DNA of 64,000 nt from Pseudomonas sp. MYb118 (GCF_040947875.1 NZ_JBFRXN010000002.1:2976001-3040000), one strand, 5' to 3'; shown: positions 48,960 to 56,835, counted from the first letter of the stretch. Notes: generated from the sequence alone by a model not told the origin. Made by a program: numbers and translations.

Positions 48960-49689
48960 AAAACGCAATGTTTCTACCGTATTAAGAGCACTGCTCGACC
49001 AGCACGGGATCTCCCCCACGGAGCTTCACCGTCGTACCGGCGTGCCTCAATCCACGCTGTCGCGCATTCTCAGCGGCAAGATCGTTGATCCTTCGGACAA
49101 GCACATCTCGAAGATCGCCGAGTATTTCGCCGTGAGTACCGACCAGTTGCGCGGGCGCGCGGATGTCGCCGTAAGCGTGGCAGCCGGGCGCGATGCAGTG
49201 CATTCGGAACTCAAGGACATAAGTCTGTGGGACGACGATACCCCCGTCGATGAAGATGAGGTGTCGGTCCCCTTTCTTCGCGAGGTTGAATTGGCAGCCG
49301 GATCAGGAAGATTCGTCATCGAAGAGAGCGAGCGCGCAAGCCTGCGCTTCGGCAAGCGCAGCCTGCGGCATAACGGCGTGCAGTTCGACCAGGCCAAATG
49401 CGTCACCGTGCGCGGCAACAGCATGTTGCCGGTGCTGCGGGACGGCGCGACTGTGGGCGTCAACGCTGGCAAGAGCGGCATCGGCGATATCGTCGACGGC
49501 GATCTTTATGCCATCAACCACAACGGCCAGTTGCGGGTAAAACAGTTGTATCGCCTGCCGACCGGCATTCGCCTGCGCAGCTTCAATCGTGACGAGCACC
49601 CGGACGAGGACTACAGCTTCCAGGAAATGCAGGAGGAGCAGATCGTTATCCTCGGCCACGTCTTCTGGTGGGGCATGTACGCCCGCTAA
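48946..49689 (+). CDS. Autocleavable XRE/S24 repressor (PrtR/CI-like) of the tailocin
   Basis: A 247-residue protein. The N-terminal XRE helix-turn-helix (STVLRALLDQHGISPTELHRRTGVPQSTLSRILSGKIVDPSDKHISKIAEYF, residues ~10-61) is followed by an S24 LexA-like domain. The self-cleavage Ala118-Gly119 is in ELAAGSG, the nucleophile is Ser159 in RGNSMLPVL, and the general base is Lys199. Activated RecA should trigger cleavage and so induce the tailocin after DNA damage. ATGs at 48946 and 48955 are both possible. No separate PrtN-type activator is seen. Confidence 0.9.
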   Translation: MRDMQKRNVSTVLRALLDQHGISPTELHRRTGVPQSTLSRILSGKIVDPSDKHISKIAEYFAVSTDQLRGRADVAVSVAAGRDAVHSELKDISLWDDDTPVDEDEVSVPFLREVELAAGSGRFVIEESERASLRFGKRSLRHNGVQFDQAKCVTVRGNSMLPVLRDGATVGVNAGKSGIGDIVDGDLYAINHNGQLRVKQLYRLPTGIRLRSFNRDEHPDEDYSFQEMQEEQIVILGHVFWWGMYAR

Positions 49690-49706
49690 CCTCACCCCTG
49701 TCAGAC

Positions 49707-49734
49707 AAAACCCGCCACCCGGCGGGTTTTTTTT
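49707..49734 (+). terminator. Intrinsic terminator after the repressor gene
   Basis: AAAACCCGCC-ACCC-GGCGGGTTTT with eight T residues isolates the repressor transcript from the tailocin operon promoter downstream. Confidence 0.93.
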
Positions 49735-49776
49735 CGCCTGTCGCAAACCATCAGCGCCTTTGCCTGCGGGGCTTTC

Positions 49777-49849
49777 ATGCATTCGCGCAAATCAAATGCA
49801 TAAATAAATGCATTTGTGCATTGACTGTATATGCATCCATGCATATTCT
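49777..49849 (+). promoter_or_regulatory. Tailocin operon promoter with ATGCAT operator array
   Basis: A near-consensus sigma-70 promoter (TTGACT at 49821, 17-base spacer, TATTCT at 49844) is embedded in five perfect ATGCAT palindromes at 49777, 49796, 49808, 49831 and 49839, plus a degenerate GTGCAT at 49816. Two of the palindromes lie in the spacer or touch the -10. A bound repressor would block RNA polymerase. The surrounding AT-rich tract contrasts with the GC-rich genome. Confidence 0.85.
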
Positions 49850-50096
49850 TCGTCTCAAGCCGCTCAACAAAGCAGCTCGAAACCAAGCTCTTTAGTTCCA
49901 CGACACAGGCAGCGATGAACCGGCCTTAACGGTTCAGAGGGTTGGCAACTGGCCCGGGTGTGCAGCGTAAAGCACCGAAAGCAGTTATCCGGCGGGCAGG
50001 GACCGCGGTCGGAAAAACAATTTGAATGGACCCGTACCGCGCCAGTCGCGCCGAAAGGTCAACCAGGAGCAAAGGAAGGCGAAGGATCGCATTACT

Positions 50097-50127
50097 GAAA
50101 ATGCCTGCCGTTCTGCCAGGCATTTTT
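50097..50127 (+). terminator. Terminator-like hairpin in the tailocin leader
   Basis: AAATGCCTG pairs with CAGGCATTT around nine bases and continues into a short T-run, ~250 bases downstream of the tailocin promoter and ~80 bases before the first gene. The leader 49850-50096 has no credible gene, only small stems such as GAACCG/CGGTTC at ~49917-49935. The hairpin may attenuate the operon. Confidence 0.65.
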
Positions 50128-50208
50128 GGAATGCCAACCCTGCGTCAGGTTTGAACTCCGAGCGGCCCTGTGAAAGGAAGGCTCGGGCAAGCATCGAGGA
50201 TCAGGACG

Positions 50209-50409
50209 ATGTTGAAAGATTGCCGATGTGGGCATTGCCAAAGACTTCTCGCCCGGATGGCCGGGCGTGCAGAGCTCCAGATCAAATGTTCCCGCTGCGG
50301 GACGTTGAATCATGTGAGGGCCACGTGCCCCGAGCGATCGCCTGTGAGCGACACAACCGCTGCTTCGGCGGCAACAACCCCTCTCTCTCACTCACAGGTG
50401 AAATCATGA
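50209..50409 (+). CDS. Com-like zinc-finger translational regulator
   Basis: A 66-residue protein resembling phage Mu Com. Four cysteines in C7-x2-C10-x16-C27-x2-C30 (CGHC and CSRC) form a zinc ribbon, then comes a Ser/Thr/Ala-rich tail. GAGGA precedes the ATG by eight bases. In Mu, Com binds RNA ahead of mom, opens a hairpin and switches on mom translation. Here the stop overlaps the next gene's ATG (ATGA), and the tail-coding bases form one arm of a stem over that gene's ribosome site. The RNA-binding role is inferred by homology. Confidence 0.75.
   Translation: MLKDCRCGHCQRLLARMAGRAELQIKCSRCGTLNHVRATCPERSPVSDTTAASAATTPLSHSQVKS
50338..50401 (+). promoter_or_regulatory. Shine-Dalgarno-sequestering RNA hairpin at the com/DUF642 junction
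   Basis: TCGCCTGTGAG (50338-50348) pairs with CTCACAGGTGA (50391-50401) over 11 bases with one G-U wobble. The right arm contains the whole AGGTGA ribosome site of the downstream gene, five bases before its ATG. The loop holds a second hairpin GCTGC-TTCG-GCGGC (50359-50372) with a very stable UUCG tetraloop. The position equals the translation-inhibitor stem-loop of Mu mom. Confidence 0.65.
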
Positions 50410-50969
50410 CTATCTGGAAAAAACTCACGGCGCCATTGCTGGCCGCCACTGTACTGCTGGGCTGCGCGGCCAATGCCTTTGCGGCCAACTTGCTGGTCAA
50501 TGGCAGTTTTGAACAACCAGGCTGCTCCATTGCCGCCGGGTGCGTGCTCGACACGCCGGCAGAGGCCAACTTCATTACCGGCTGGACGACCTTCCTGTCG
50601 GGGGTCGAGTACGTCAGGAGTGCGTCGGACGGCTTGGTGGGGGTCGACCTGGCCAACTATGTCTACGGCAACGGTGGTGGCATTCAGCAGAACTTCGCCA
50701 CCGCCGTTGGCGCCAAGTACCGGGTGACCTTTAGCCTGGGCAACTCGCAATATGCCAATCGGACCGGCGAGGGGGTGGTGCAACTCAAGGTTGCGGGCCA
50801 AACCGCTTCGTTCGATACCCCGAGTGCAAAGGGTGTGGGCGCCACTTGGGCCACCTACACCTACGACTTCACCGCGGTGACCGCGCAAACGACCCTGGCG
50901 TTTTCCAACGAACAGAATCCGTACGCCCACTTCGCTTTCCTCGACAACGTCATTGTCGAGCGTCTGTAA
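50406..50969 (+). CDS. Secreted DUF642-like protein at the head of the tailocin operon
   Basis: A 187-residue exported protein. The N-terminus MTIWKKLTAPLLAATVLLGCAANAFA fits either signal peptidase I (AFA) or a lipobox (LLGC). The mature domain starts ANLLVNGSFEQPG, the hallmark of DUF642/galactose-binding-like beta-sandwich proteins, and ends FAFLDNVIVERL. Many Thr/Gly/Asn beta-strand repeats are seen, with a C-x7-C pair near the start. The family binds polysaccharides in plants and bacteria; here a role in binding cell-surface glycan is only a guess. It is not a structural tail gene of known R-pyocins. Confidence 0.7.
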   Translation: MTIWKKLTAPLLAATVLLGCAANAFAANLLVNGSFEQPGCSIAAGCVLDTPAEANFITGWTTFLSGVEYVRSASDGLVGVDLANYVYGNGGGIQQNFATAVGAKYRVTFSLGNSQYANRTGEGVVQLKVAGQTASFDTPSAKGVGATWATYTYDFTAVTAQTTLAFSNEQNPYAHFAFLDNVIVERL

Positions 50970-51069
50970 CCCCCGTTCAGTGGTTTGCATGGACTGAGGG
51001 CAGTGCCGTTGGCTCGGCGCTGCCTGGCAGTCGATCGCTGAACGCCTCAACACTCCCGGGAGGCGTGAC

Positions 51070-51417
51070 ATGACAAACGAGCAACAAGCGTTGTTGGACT
51101 TGCCGATCTGGCTGGTCATCGTGCTCGCCTTGCTGGGTGGGGTGTCCGGCGAGATGTGGCGCGCCGACAAGGAGGGCGCTCGCGGCTGGTCGTTGCTGCG
51201 GCGCCTGGCCCTGCGCTCCGGCGCCTGCATGATCTGCGGGGTGTCGGCGTTGATGCTGCTGTATGCGGCCGGCCTGTCGATCTGGGTGGCCGGGGCGTTC
51301 GGTTGCCTCACCGCGATGGCCGGTGCCGACGTCGCCATCGGCCTCTACGAGCGCTGGGCGGCCAGGCGCATCGGCGTCTGCGAAATCCCCCCGCCGGACT
51401 CCCGTCCGGATCAGTAA
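51070..51417 (+). CDS. Phage holin
   Basis: A 115-residue protein with three hydrophobic segments (LPIWLVIVLALLGGVSG, ALRSGACMICGVSALMLLYAAG and IWVAGAFGCLTAMAGADVAIGLY) and charged ends, typical of the R-pyocin holin family. A GGGAGGCG ribosome site precedes the ATG. It would permeabilise the inner membrane to free the endolysin encoded at the far end of the cluster. Confidence 0.85.
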   Translation: MTNEQQALLDLPIWLVIVLALLGGVSGEMWRADKEGARGWSLLRRLALRSGACMICGVSALMLLYAAGLSIWVAGAFGCLTAMAGADVAIGLYERWAARRIGVCEIPPPDSRPDQ

Positions 51418-51437
51418 CCCGACACAGGAAGTCACTT

Positions 51438-51962
51438 ATGTCCGTCGACATCGACAAACCGTCGCAGTTGCTGCTGGCCATCGCGCAAACCCTCGGGGCG
51501 GCTGCCTCGGGTTTGAAGGTCGCCAGCCGCCATGACTTCGACGCCACCTTCGACCAGGCCTGGGCCCTGATCGCCTGCGAGCGCAATGCCAGTGCCAGTC
51601 GCGCTCCTGACGGGCGCATCGCCCATGTCCTGACGATCTCGCTGCAGATCATCACCTCGCCGACGCTGGCCGATCCTGGCCTGGCCGCGTGCGACCTGGC
51701 CAGTGTGCTCAAGGGATTGATCACCGATAACCACTGGGGCCTGTCGCGCAGCCAATGCGACCTGCCGGAAAACATCGACGCCTTGCCATCGACCTTTCTC
51801 AACGGTGCGCAGGAATATTCCGCCTGGACCCTGTCCTTCGACCAGACGCTGTACCTCGGTGCGCTGCTGTTGGACGACCCGCTGGGCGTCCCGAAATTCG
51901 CCAGGACCTGGGAAGTCTCGGACATCGACGACCCGGACCAATACACCGAGCTGGAGGGCTGA
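51438..51962 (+). CDS. Conserved tailocin protein of unknown function (174 aa)
   Basis: The sequence is not recognised as a named domain. A gene of this size occupies the same place, between holin and baseplate V, in R-pyocin clusters. It is rich in Asp/Ala/Leu, contains two cysteines (ACERNAS, SRSQCDLPE), and has no signal peptide or membrane segment. It is probably cytoplasmic and structural or assembly-related by position alone. Confidence 0.75.
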   Translation: MSVDIDKPSQLLLAIAQTLGAAASGLKVASRHDFDATFDQAWALIACERNASASRAPDGRIAHVLTISLQIITSPTLADPGLAACDLASVLKGLITDNHWGLSRSQCDLPENIDALPSTFLNGAQEYSAWTLSFDQTLYLGALLLDDPLGVPKFARTWEVSDIDDPDQYTELEG

Positions 51963-51965
51963 AGC

Positions 51966-52577
51966 ATGTTCGACGCGCTTTTACGCCAGCAACTGGGCCC
52001 GTTGATCGAGCGTCTGGCCGAGATGGAGACGGAACTCGAAGACCTCTACCGGCGCACCGACAGCCTGTGTCGGGTTGGCGTGTGCCAGGAGGTCGATGCC
52101 GCCAGCAACACCTGCAAGGTCAGCCACGGTGACCTGCTGACCCCGGCGATCCGTTTCTTCAACCCCAGCGCCGGTGCGCAGAGCGAATCGCGCATTCCCT
52201 CGGTGGGTGAGCAATGCCTGTTGCTCAACCATGGTGGCGGTGATGGCGGTGCGCAATCGGTGGCGTTGTTCGGGCTCAACGGCAGCCAGTTTCCACCGGC
52301 CTCGACCCAGGCTTCGCTGACGCGTCGCCTCTATGTCGACGGCACGGAAAGTGGCTACGACGACGCCCTGCATGCCTTTCACTGGAACAACGGCCCGGCG
52401 GCGTTCAACGGCTCTCGCGAAGCGCTGGCGTTGAATCTCGGCCCGGCGAGCCTGTTGATCACGCCTCAGGTCATCGAACTGCAACTGGGCGCGGTCGGCT
52501 TGCGACTCGATGCTTCCGGTGTGCACCTGAGCGGCCCGGTGGTGGATCACCAGGGTCGCGTCATCAGTACCGCATAG
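51966..52577 (+). CDS. Baseplate assembly protein V (gpV, spike)
   Basis: This 203-residue protein follows the P2 gpV pattern. A helical N-terminus (LLRQQLGPLIERLAEMETELEDLYRRTDSL) is followed by an OB fold (RVGVCQEVDAASNTCKVSHGDLLTPAIRFFNPSAG, VGEQCLLLNHGGG) and a short beta-helix tip (LNLGPASLLITPQVIELQLGAVGLRLDASGVHLSG). It forms the membrane-piercing spike. No HxH iron motif is seen at the tip in this copy. Confidence 0.88.
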   Translation: MFDALLRQQLGPLIERLAEMETELEDLYRRTDSLCRVGVCQEVDAASNTCKVSHGDLLTPAIRFFNPSAGAQSESRIPSVGEQCLLLNHGGGDGGAQSVALFGLNGSQFPPASTQASLTRRLYVDGTESGYDDALHAFHWNNGPAAFNGSREALALNLGPASLLITPQVIELQLGAVGLRLDASGVHLSGPVVDHQGRVISTA

Positions 52578-52587
52578 AGAGTCTCCC

Positions 52588-52920
52588 ATGATCGGAATCG
52601 ACAGAAACACCGGGGCGGCGGTCGACGACTGGCCGCAATTCGTACAGCGCGCCACCCGGGCGCTGACCACACCCCTGGGCACGCGGCAGAAGCGTCCGCT
52701 GTATGGCTCGCTGATCCCCGAGCTGCTGGGTCGCAACCTCGGCGACGACCTGTTGCTGCTCGCCCAGAGCTACGCCGCCCAGGCCTTTTACAACGAACAA
52801 AACGGTATCGCCGACTTCCAGCCGCAGGCCATCGTCGCCAGCCGCCGTTGCGCCGGCCTGGTGTTGCGCTTTGCCGGCACCTGGAACAACCGCATGCAAA
52901 CTTTCGAGGTGGTGACATGA
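52588..52920 (+). CDS. Baseplate wedge protein W (gp25-like)
   Basis: A 110-residue gp25/lysozyme-like fold protein starting MIGIDRNTGAAVDDWPQFVQRATRALTTPLGTRQKRPLYGSLIPELLG, the family pattern for P2 gpW. The stop overlaps the gpJ start by ATGA. Confidence 0.9.
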   Translation: MIGIDRNTGAAVDDWPQFVQRATRALTTPLGTRQKRPLYGSLIPELLGRNLGDDLLLLAQSYAAQAFYNEQNGIADFQPQAIVASRRCAGLVLRFAGTWNNRMQTFEVVT

Positions 52921-53912
52921 GCATGTTGATCCCCGGCCAGAACCAGTTGGCCGAACCGTCGATCGTCACCGTGGAAGCGTTCGAAGAACTGCTCGCCGAG
53001 TTCAAGACGTTTGTCGTCGAGTACGTCGGCAGTCGTTCGCCAGAGACGGCGGTGAAGCTTGCGGCCAGCCTGGACAACGAAAGCGAATTGCTGACCCTGG
53101 CGCTTGAAGCCTTTTGTGTGCGCCTGCAACTGCACGAGCGCAAATATAACGCCCGCATCAAGCAGATGCTGGCCTGGTGGGCGACCGGCAGCAACCTGGA
53201 CGCCCGCCTGGCCGACATGGGCCTGGAACGGCAACTGCTGGACCCTGGCGACCCGCTGGCGTTTCCACCGATTGCGCCGGTGTACGAAAGCGACGATGAC
53301 GCGCGCTTGCGCTATTACCTGGCACCCCATGCACCGGCGGCCGGTTCGCGCATGCAGTATCGCCGCGAGGTGTTCACCCTTGGCGAACGCCCGGCGGTGA
53401 AGGTCGAGGCCCTGGCGTCAGGTGAAGTGACGGTGACTTACAGTTTCGCCCCGGACGGTTTTGCCGCGCAGGTCAAGGACGGCAATGGACGCCGCACGGC
53501 ACCGGGCGAAGTGATGGTCACGGTGCTGGCGCGCGACGGTGATGGCTCGGCCTCCGAGGCCTTGCTCGATGGTGTGCGCGAGCACTTTGCCCGGCCCGAT
53601 GTGCGGCCGGAGACCGACCGCGTCACGGTGCAGGGCGCGCACATCCATAACTACCGGATCCGCGTGGTGGCGAAGATCAACGCCGGTCCCGATTCGGGGC
53701 TGACCAAGACCGCTGCGCAACGGCAATTGCAGGCGTATGCGCAGAGCTGTCATCGCCTGGAAGGGCGGGTCGATCCGAGCTGGATCGACTACACGCTGCA
53801 CAACGCCGGCGCGGTCCAACTGGATATTCTCGAACCGCTGGAGCCGATCGTCACCACGGCGTTCGAAGCGCCGTACTGCACCGCGGTCGAGGTCGAGGTG
53901 CTGACGTTATGA
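52917..53912 (+). CDS. Baseplate assembly protein J
   Basis: This 331-residue protein resembles P2 gpJ, a main part of the baseplate wedge. Seen are SIVTVEAFEELLAEFKTFV near the start, ARLADMGLERQLLDP, VMVTVLARDGDGSASEALLDGVREHF and EVEVLTL at the end. It is coupled to gpW before it and to gpI after it, each by four bases. Confidence 0.92.
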   Translation: MSMLIPGQNQLAEPSIVTVEAFEELLAEFKTFVVEYVGSRSPETAVKLAASLDNESELLTLALEAFCVRLQLHERKYNARIKQMLAWWATGSNLDARLADMGLERQLLDPGDPLAFPPIAPVYESDDDARLRYYLAPHAPAAGSRMQYRREVFTLGERPAVKVEALASGEVTVTYSFAPDGFAAQVKDGNGRRTAPGEVMVTVLARDGDGSASEALLDGVREHFARPDVRPETDRVTVQGAHIHNYRIRVVAKINAGPDSGLTKTAAQRQLQAYAQSCHRLEGRVDPSWIDYTLHNAGAVQLDILEPLEPIVTTAFEAPYCTAVEVEVLTL

Positions 53913-54544
53913 GCGACGACCCAACCCGCTCGACGCTGCTGCCGGCCAACAGTTCGCCGCTGGAACAAGCCCTGGATATCGGCTTTGGCGCATTGCTTGA
54001 ACGCATCGCACCGCCGTTTCCCGAGTTGATGAACCCGGCCACGACGCCACTGGCGTTCCTGCCGTATCTGGGGGCGGATCGCGGTGTCAGCGAATGGAGT
54101 TCCGCGGCGGATGAAGCAGAAAAACGCCTGACCGTCGAACTGGCCTGGCCGACGGCGCGCCAGGCCGGCACCCGCCAGGCCCTGGAAAACGCCGCGAAGG
54201 GCCTGCGCCTGCGGCCCGAAGTGCGGGCGTGGTACGAGCAGGTGCCAGTGGGCCAGCCGTACAGTTTTTCTGTGCGGGCGTTCACCGAGCAACCCTACAG
54301 CGCCGAAATCGACGCCCGTCTCGACCAACGCCTGGCGCAGGCCAAGAGCGAGCGCGACCTGTTGTCGGTGTCGGTGGGCCTGAGCGCCTTCGGCAGCCAC
54401 GTCATCGGTGCGGCGACGGTGTGCGGCGAGCTGACCAGCATTTATCCCATCGTTATCGAAGGGCTCGAGGTGTCGGGGCAGGCCTTCGCGGCCGGCGCGC
54501 TCTACACCGTCGAAACCTCCATCATTTATCCACAGGGGTCCTGA
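53909..54544 (+). CDS. Tail protein I
   Basis: This 211-residue protein resembles P2 gpI, which links baseplate and fibre. It starts LLPANSSPLEQALDIGFGALLERIAPPFPELMNP and contains LPYLGADRGVSEWSSAADEAEKR, the typical start of the family. The fibre gene follows with no gap. Confidence 0.9.
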   Translation: MSDDPTRSTLLPANSSPLEQALDIGFGALLERIAPPFPELMNPATTPLAFLPYLGADRGVSEWSSAADEAEKRLTVELAWPTARQAGTRQALENAAKGLRLRPEVRAWYEQVPVGQPYSFSVRAFTEQPYSAEIDARLDQRLAQAKSERDLLSVSVGLSAFGSHVIGAATVCGELTSIYPIVIEGLEVSGQAFAAGALYTVETSIIYPQGS

Positions 54545-56335
54545 ATGGCCGACTATTACACCCTGCTCACCAACGCAGGAATTGCCTACGAAACCGCCTG
54601 CAAGGCGGCGGGCGTGCCGATCAAGCTGTCGCAGATTTCGGTCGGCGACGGTGGTGGCAGCGTCTACAACCCGGCCGCCACTGCCACCGCGCTCAAGCGC
54701 GAAGTCTGGCGCGGCCCGATCAACGCCCTGTTCCAGGACGAAAAGAACCCCAGCTGGCTGCTCGCCGAAGTGACCATCCCGCCGGAAGACGGTGGCTGGT
54801 ACGTGCGTGAAGCCGGGCTGTGGACCGACACCGGCATCCTCTATGCCATCGTCAAATACCCGGAATCGTTCAAGCCGGTGCTGGCGACCTCGGGCTCGGG
54901 CAAGGAGTTCTACATCCGCTCGATTTTCGAGACCAGCAATGCGGCGAACGTCACCCTGCTGATCGACGACACCGTGGTCAAGGCGACCCGGGCGTGGGTG
55001 ATGAGCTACCTCGCCGAGGAACTGGCCAAGCTCGACGGCAAGCAATCGGTGCGCGTGGCGACCACGGACAACATCGTGCTCAGCGGCGCACAGCAGGTCG
55101 ATGGCGTGGCGGTGGTGGCCGGGCAGCGGGTGTTGGTCAGGGCGCAGACGACAGCCAGGGACAATGGCCTTTATGTCGCGGCCAACGGCGCATGGTTGCG
55201 GGCAGCGGACGCCAACACCAACGCCAAGGTGACCGCCAACCTGACGGTGATGGTCGAGGAGGGCGCGATCAACGGCGACTCGCTATGGCACCTGGTGACC
55301 AACGGGCCGATTGAGCTGGGCACGACGGCGCTGGTGTTTGAAATGCTCGCGGGGCGCACCGGGATTCAGGCGGGGACGTACAAGAGCCTGACGGTGGACA
55401 AGTATGGCCGCGCCACGGCCGGCTCCAACCCGGACACCCTGGCGGGTTTTGGCATCAAGGACTCTTACACCAAAGCTGAAATCGAGGCGTTGATTGCGCA
55501 GGCGTCGGCATTGCCAGTTGGCAGCATCGTCGGATTACCGGTGAACAAGATCCCGCCCGGTTTTCTTGAAATCGACGGGAGTGTGCAGAGCGTTGCCACC
55601 TACCCGGATCTCGCGGCTCTTCTGGGCGCGGCGTTCAACCAGGGCAACGAAGGTGCAGGTTACTTCCGTCTACCTGATTCGCGAGGCGAGTTTCTGCGGG
55701 GTTGGGATCATGGGCGAGGGGTGGATATTGGGCGCATTCTTGGTACTAGACAAACCGATCAACTCCAAGGCCACCGACATTCAAGAAATCTCACTGGCGA
55801 ACGTGAGCGAGCCTACAAAGATGGCACAGGGTACGCGGACAATGCTGTCGGTTCGCTAGGTTCAGCCGTAGTTAGCGCAAGTTCTGGCGATCCCATCCCC
55901 GACGGATCTAATGGTGCCGTACGTGTAGGCACTGAAACCCGCCCACGCAACCTGGCCGTGATGTGGTGCATCAAGGCGTGGAATGCTCCGATTAACCAGG
56001 GAAACATCGACGTTGCAGCACTTGAGACCCAAGTGCTGGCGTTTAACAACAAAATCTCTCAACTTTTCAAAAACCCTAGCGACGTCAAGGCGTCACGAGC
56101 GATCAACGTCACTTACACCAACAGTTCAGCGCTGCCTATTCTTGTCAACGTGGCTTTTGTCGGTACTGCTCCTAACCAGACCGCAATTATAGTTCTCGAT
56201 GGTGTCAGCATCTATGGCTCTTCCTTTCCGAGCGCAGGGCTCAGTCTGGCGGTGTCTGCAATTGTTCCTCCTGGATCGACCTATAAGGTTCCGGCTGGCA
56301 ATTACACCATTACCAATTGGGTGGAGATATGGTGA
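54545..56335 (+). CDS. Tail fibre protein
   Basis: A 596-residue fibre. Residues 1-~155 are the baseplate-attaching N-terminal domain (MADYYTLLTNAGIAYETACKAAGVPIKLSQISVGDG). Residues ~160-290 are a repeat-like shaft, and ~322-470 form a phage tail-collar domain (VGSIVGLPVNKIPPGFLEIDGS, GYFRLPDSRGEFLRGWDHGRG, ETRPRNLAVMWCIKAW). The last ~120 residues have no recognised domain and probably bind the receptor. From about 55,700 the DNA is clearly less GC-rich than the rest of the cluster, a sign of an exchanged tip. Confidence 0.92.
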   Translation: MADYYTLLTNAGIAYETACKAAGVPIKLSQISVGDGGGSVYNPAATATALKREVWRGPINALFQDEKNPSWLLAEVTIPPEDGGWYVREAGLWTDTGILYAIVKYPESFKPVLATSGSGKEFYIRSIFETSNAANVTLLIDDTVVKATRAWVMSYLAEELAKLDGKQSVRVATTDNIVLSGAQQVDGVAVVAGQRVLVRAQTTARDNGLYVAANGAWLRAADANTNAKVTANLTVMVEEGAINGDSLWHLVTNGPIELGTTALVFEMLAGRTGIQAGTYKSLTVDKYGRATAGSNPDTLAGFGIKDSYTKAEIEALIAQASALPVGSIVGLPVNKIPPGFLEIDGSVQSVATYPDLAALLGAAFNQGNEGAGYFRLPDSRGEFLRGWDHGRGVDIGRILGTRQTDQLQGHRHSRNLTGERERAYKDGTGYADNAVGSLGSAVVSASSGDPIPDGSNGAVRVGTETRPRNLAVMWCIKAWNAPINQGNIDVAALETQVLAFNNKISQLFKNPSDVKASRAINVTYTNSSALPILVNVAFVGTAPNQTAIIVLDGVSIYGSSFPSAGLSLAVSAIVPPGSTYKVPAGNYTITNWVEIW

Positions 56336-56835
56336 TGTATTACTTCATTGATGACGCTGGAAGTGTCTATGCTTTTGTTTGCGAAACGGATGCACCTGAA
56401 GGTCTTTCGCCGATAAGCGAGTCTGATGCATTGGCACTCGCTGGCGGTCCATCCTCCAAACCTGACTACCCTGCCTTGATTGCAGCAGAGCGTTATAAGC
56501 GCGAGGGGGCAGGTGTTCCAGTCAATGACTTTTTGATAGATACCTCCCGTGACAGTCAAGCTTTGCTTGCGGGCGCTGCGGTCTCGGCGATCATGGACCC
56601 GTCTTACAGATGTAACTGGAAAACCAGTAACGGTTTCGTCGAGTTGACGTCGATCGAGCTTTTGAGCATTTCGACCGCTGTACGCAATCACGTTCAAGCG
56701 TGTTTTGACCGAGAGTTAGCTTTGCTACGTGTCGTTGAAGCAGGAGAGTACAGCGATCACATGTTGTTGGAAGGCTGGCCCGAGGTAACGTCCGGCCTCG
56801 TTACGAGTCCCGGTCATAAGCCATATCCCCAATAA
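56335..56835 (+). CDS. Tail fibre assembly chaperone (DUF4376-like)
   Basis: A 166-residue protein; ATG 56335 is eight bases after GGAG and shares its A with the fibre stop (TGATG). The C-terminal part (ALIAAERYKREGAGVPVNDFLIDTSRDSQALLAGAAVSAIMDPSYRCNWKTSNGFVELTSIELLSISTAVRNHVQACFDRELALL) resembles the DUF4376 fibre-assembly domain. The DNA is low in GC like the fibre tip, so the two have probably been moved as one unit. Confidence 0.85.
   Translation: MYYFIDDAGSVYAFVCETDAPEGLSPISESDALALAGGPSSKPDYPALIAAERYKREGAGVPVNDFLIDTSRDSQALLAGAAVSAIMDPSYRCNWKTSNGFVELTSIELLSISTAVRNHVQACFDRELALLRVVEAGEYSDHMLLEGWPEVTSGLVTSPGHKPYPQ

Noticed and set aside
49690..50208. Short open frames in the tailocin leader
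   Set aside because: None has a ribosome site, protein-like composition or family resemblance. The stretch is better read as terminator, operator/promoter and untranslated leader.
50022..50405. 128-residue N-terminal extension of the DUF642-like protein
   Set aside because: It would pass through the leader hairpin and the com gene in another frame. It would place a signal peptide in mid-protein, and it has no protein-like character. The ATG at 50406 follows AGGTGA.
50209..50969. The gene after com as a mom DNA-modification gene
   Set aside because: The product has a signal peptide and a DUF642-type NLLVNGSFE start. It shows no acetyltransferase-like Mom features.
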